Shown here in pieces: positions 63,393-64,000 of a stretch of DNA of 64,000 nt. How positions within the stretch are numbered: the first letter of the stretch is position 1; each line of letters begins with the position of its first letter. The position numbers and the translations under genes were made by a program. Source of the stretch: an uncultured Granulosicoccus sp. (lineage in GTDB: Bacteria > Pseudomonadota > Gammaproteobacteria > Granulosicoccales > Granulosicoccaceae); the NCBI GenBank assembly GCA_937924505.1, contig CALDSR010000001.1:1-64000 (forward strand), read 5' to 3'. The notes beneath the pieces are model-generated. The model had not been told where the DNA came from, made no database searches, and saw nothing but the letters and a program-made list of their open reading frames with translations.

Positions 63393-64000
63393 TGTCGACC
63401 ATGTCGCCACCGTCCGTGAAGCGCGCGGCTGCGGCTATCCTGATCCGGTTCATGCCGCATTGCAGGCTGAACTCGCTGGCGCCGATGGAATCACGATGCA
63501 TTTGCGAGAGGATCGACGTCATATTCAGGATCATGACGTCGAACGTTTTGCCGCAAGCTCACAAACCAAGCTTAATCTTGAAATAGCGGCGACTGATGAA
63601 ATGCGCAAAATTGCTTTGGCGGTCAAGCCAAAAGATGTCTGCCTCGTGCCCGAGAAGCGCGAAGAGCTCACAACCGAAGGAGGATTGGATGTCGTCTCGC
63701 AACAAGAATTTATGTCCGACTATGTTGCGAGTCTTCAGGAGGCCGGTATACAAACCTCTCTATTCATCGATCCGGTAGAAGCGCAAATTGAAGCAACAGC
63801 ACGTGTCGGTGCGCCAATCGTCGAACTGCATACCGGACGTTATGCAGAAACCGATACAGCGGCTGCAAGAACCGCTGAGATATCCCGCATCATGTCGGCT
63901 TGCGATTACGCTTTTAGTCTCGGTTTAATCGTGAATGCCGGTCATGGTTTGCACTTTGACAATGTTCAGGCGATCGCCGAAATTGAAACGATCAATGAAC
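63364..64000 (+). CDS. pdxJ: Pyridoxine 5'-phosphate synthase, 3' partial
   Basis: The first 212 residues of PdxJ, which condenses 1-deoxyxylulose 5-phosphate and 3-amino-2-oxopropyl phosphate to pyridoxine 5'-phosphate. The N terminus MKQAIYLGVNVDHVATVREA, HLREDRRHIQDHDV, VCLVPEKREELTTEGGLDV, and GLIVNAGHGL are characteristic. The frame has no stop and leaves the window at 64000. The start at 63364 overlaps the YgfX-like gene by 29 bases. Confidence 0.95.
   Translation, partial: MKQAIYLGVNVDHVATVREARGCGYPDPVHAALQAELAGADGITMHLREDRRHIQDHDVERFAASSQTKLNLEIAATDEMRKIALAVKPKDVCLVPEKREELTTEGGLDVVSQQEFMSDYVASLQEAGIQTSLFIDPVEAQIEATARVGAPIVELHTGRYAETDTAAARTAEISRIMSACDYAFSLGLIVNAGHGLHFDNVQAIAEIETINE

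Noticed and set aside
63383..63586. 67-residue frame at the right edge
   Set aside because: It is a shadow of pdxJ, which is open to the window end in another frame.
1..64000. CRISPR arrays, prophage, insertion sequences, tRNA or rRNA
   Set aside because: None seen on reading both strands; the repeats found are inside proteins or short intergenic ones.

Overview
The window looks like chromosomal core sequence of a free-living, probably marine gammaproteobacterium, of moderate GC content by eye. Several things point to Gammaproteobacteria: the order carA-carB-greA, sdhE followed by a YgfX-like gene after sdhCDAB, a pyruvate dehydrogenase operon whose E3 carries its own lipoyl domain, TtcA, YpeA, ArgA with fused kinase-like and GNAT domains, and a minor-pilin/PilY1 operon. 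Some genes are more often met in Alphaproteobacteria (taurine-pyruvate aminotransferase, an IalB-like protein, a DUF1674/SDHAF4-like protein), so a deep-branching marine lineage is possible. The genus is not determined. I see no rRNA, tRNA, CRISPR array, phage or insertion sequence.

Layout. 1-768 is the 3' part of a gene for an Ala/Thr/Asp 11-residue-repeat protein, closed by a bidirectional terminator. 890-5651 is a metabolic block: a taurine-pyruvate aminotransferase faces away from a three-gene run (SMP-30-like lactonase, isopropylmalate-dehydrogenase-like enzyme, Gfo/Idh/MocA oxidoreductase). 5676-18546 is a mosaic of single housekeeping genes: orphan LuxR-type regulator, ttcA, SDR, IalB-like, aldose epimerase, PDZ protein, GDPD, M48 protease with LemA, a leaderless S41 protease, HugZ-like protein, ypeA and a Ubi hydroxylase. 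18519-29686 holds a duplicated-HtrA protease of Nma111-like architecture, argA, a LON-domain protein, ubiX, a giant coiled-coil OmpA-domain protein, and mtaB.

29924-35908 is the pyruvate dehydrogenase operon aceE-aceF-lpdA. 36038-38134 is a lone hydantoinase A subunit. 38421-46357 is a type IV pilus minor-pilin operon (pilE-like, fimT, pilV, pilW, pilX, pilY1), in which PilY1 has two beta-sandwich domains inserted into its von Willebrand A domain. 46484-48180 has a Trm112-like protein, a secreted orphan and a Tat-exported DUF882 peptidase. 48355-56352 is a minus-strand run parE, MBL hydrolase, carA, carB, greA, with a terminator-like hairpin in the carA leader. 56492-58815 has a thioredoxin-TPR chaperedoxin, a DUF2007 protein and ygfZ. 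58894-63392 is a succinate dehydrogenase cluster in which two assembly-factor genes (SDHAF4-like and SdhE) bracket sdhCDAB, followed by a YgfX-like membrane protein. pdxJ runs off the right edge.

Functional links. Pyruvate dehydrogenase feeds the TCA cycle and succinate dehydrogenase, which needs ubiquinone made with UbiX and the Ubi hydroxylase. CarAB and ArgA supply pyrimidine and arginine synthesis. Envelope quality control is well represented (two HtrA/PDZ-type proteins, M48/LemA, S41, DUF882 peptidase, OmpA-domain coiled coil). The most unusual items are the Nma111-like protease, the coiled-coil protein with five exactly spaced 39-residue repeats, the PilY1 with interrupted vWA domain, and the 11-residue-repeat protein at the left edge.
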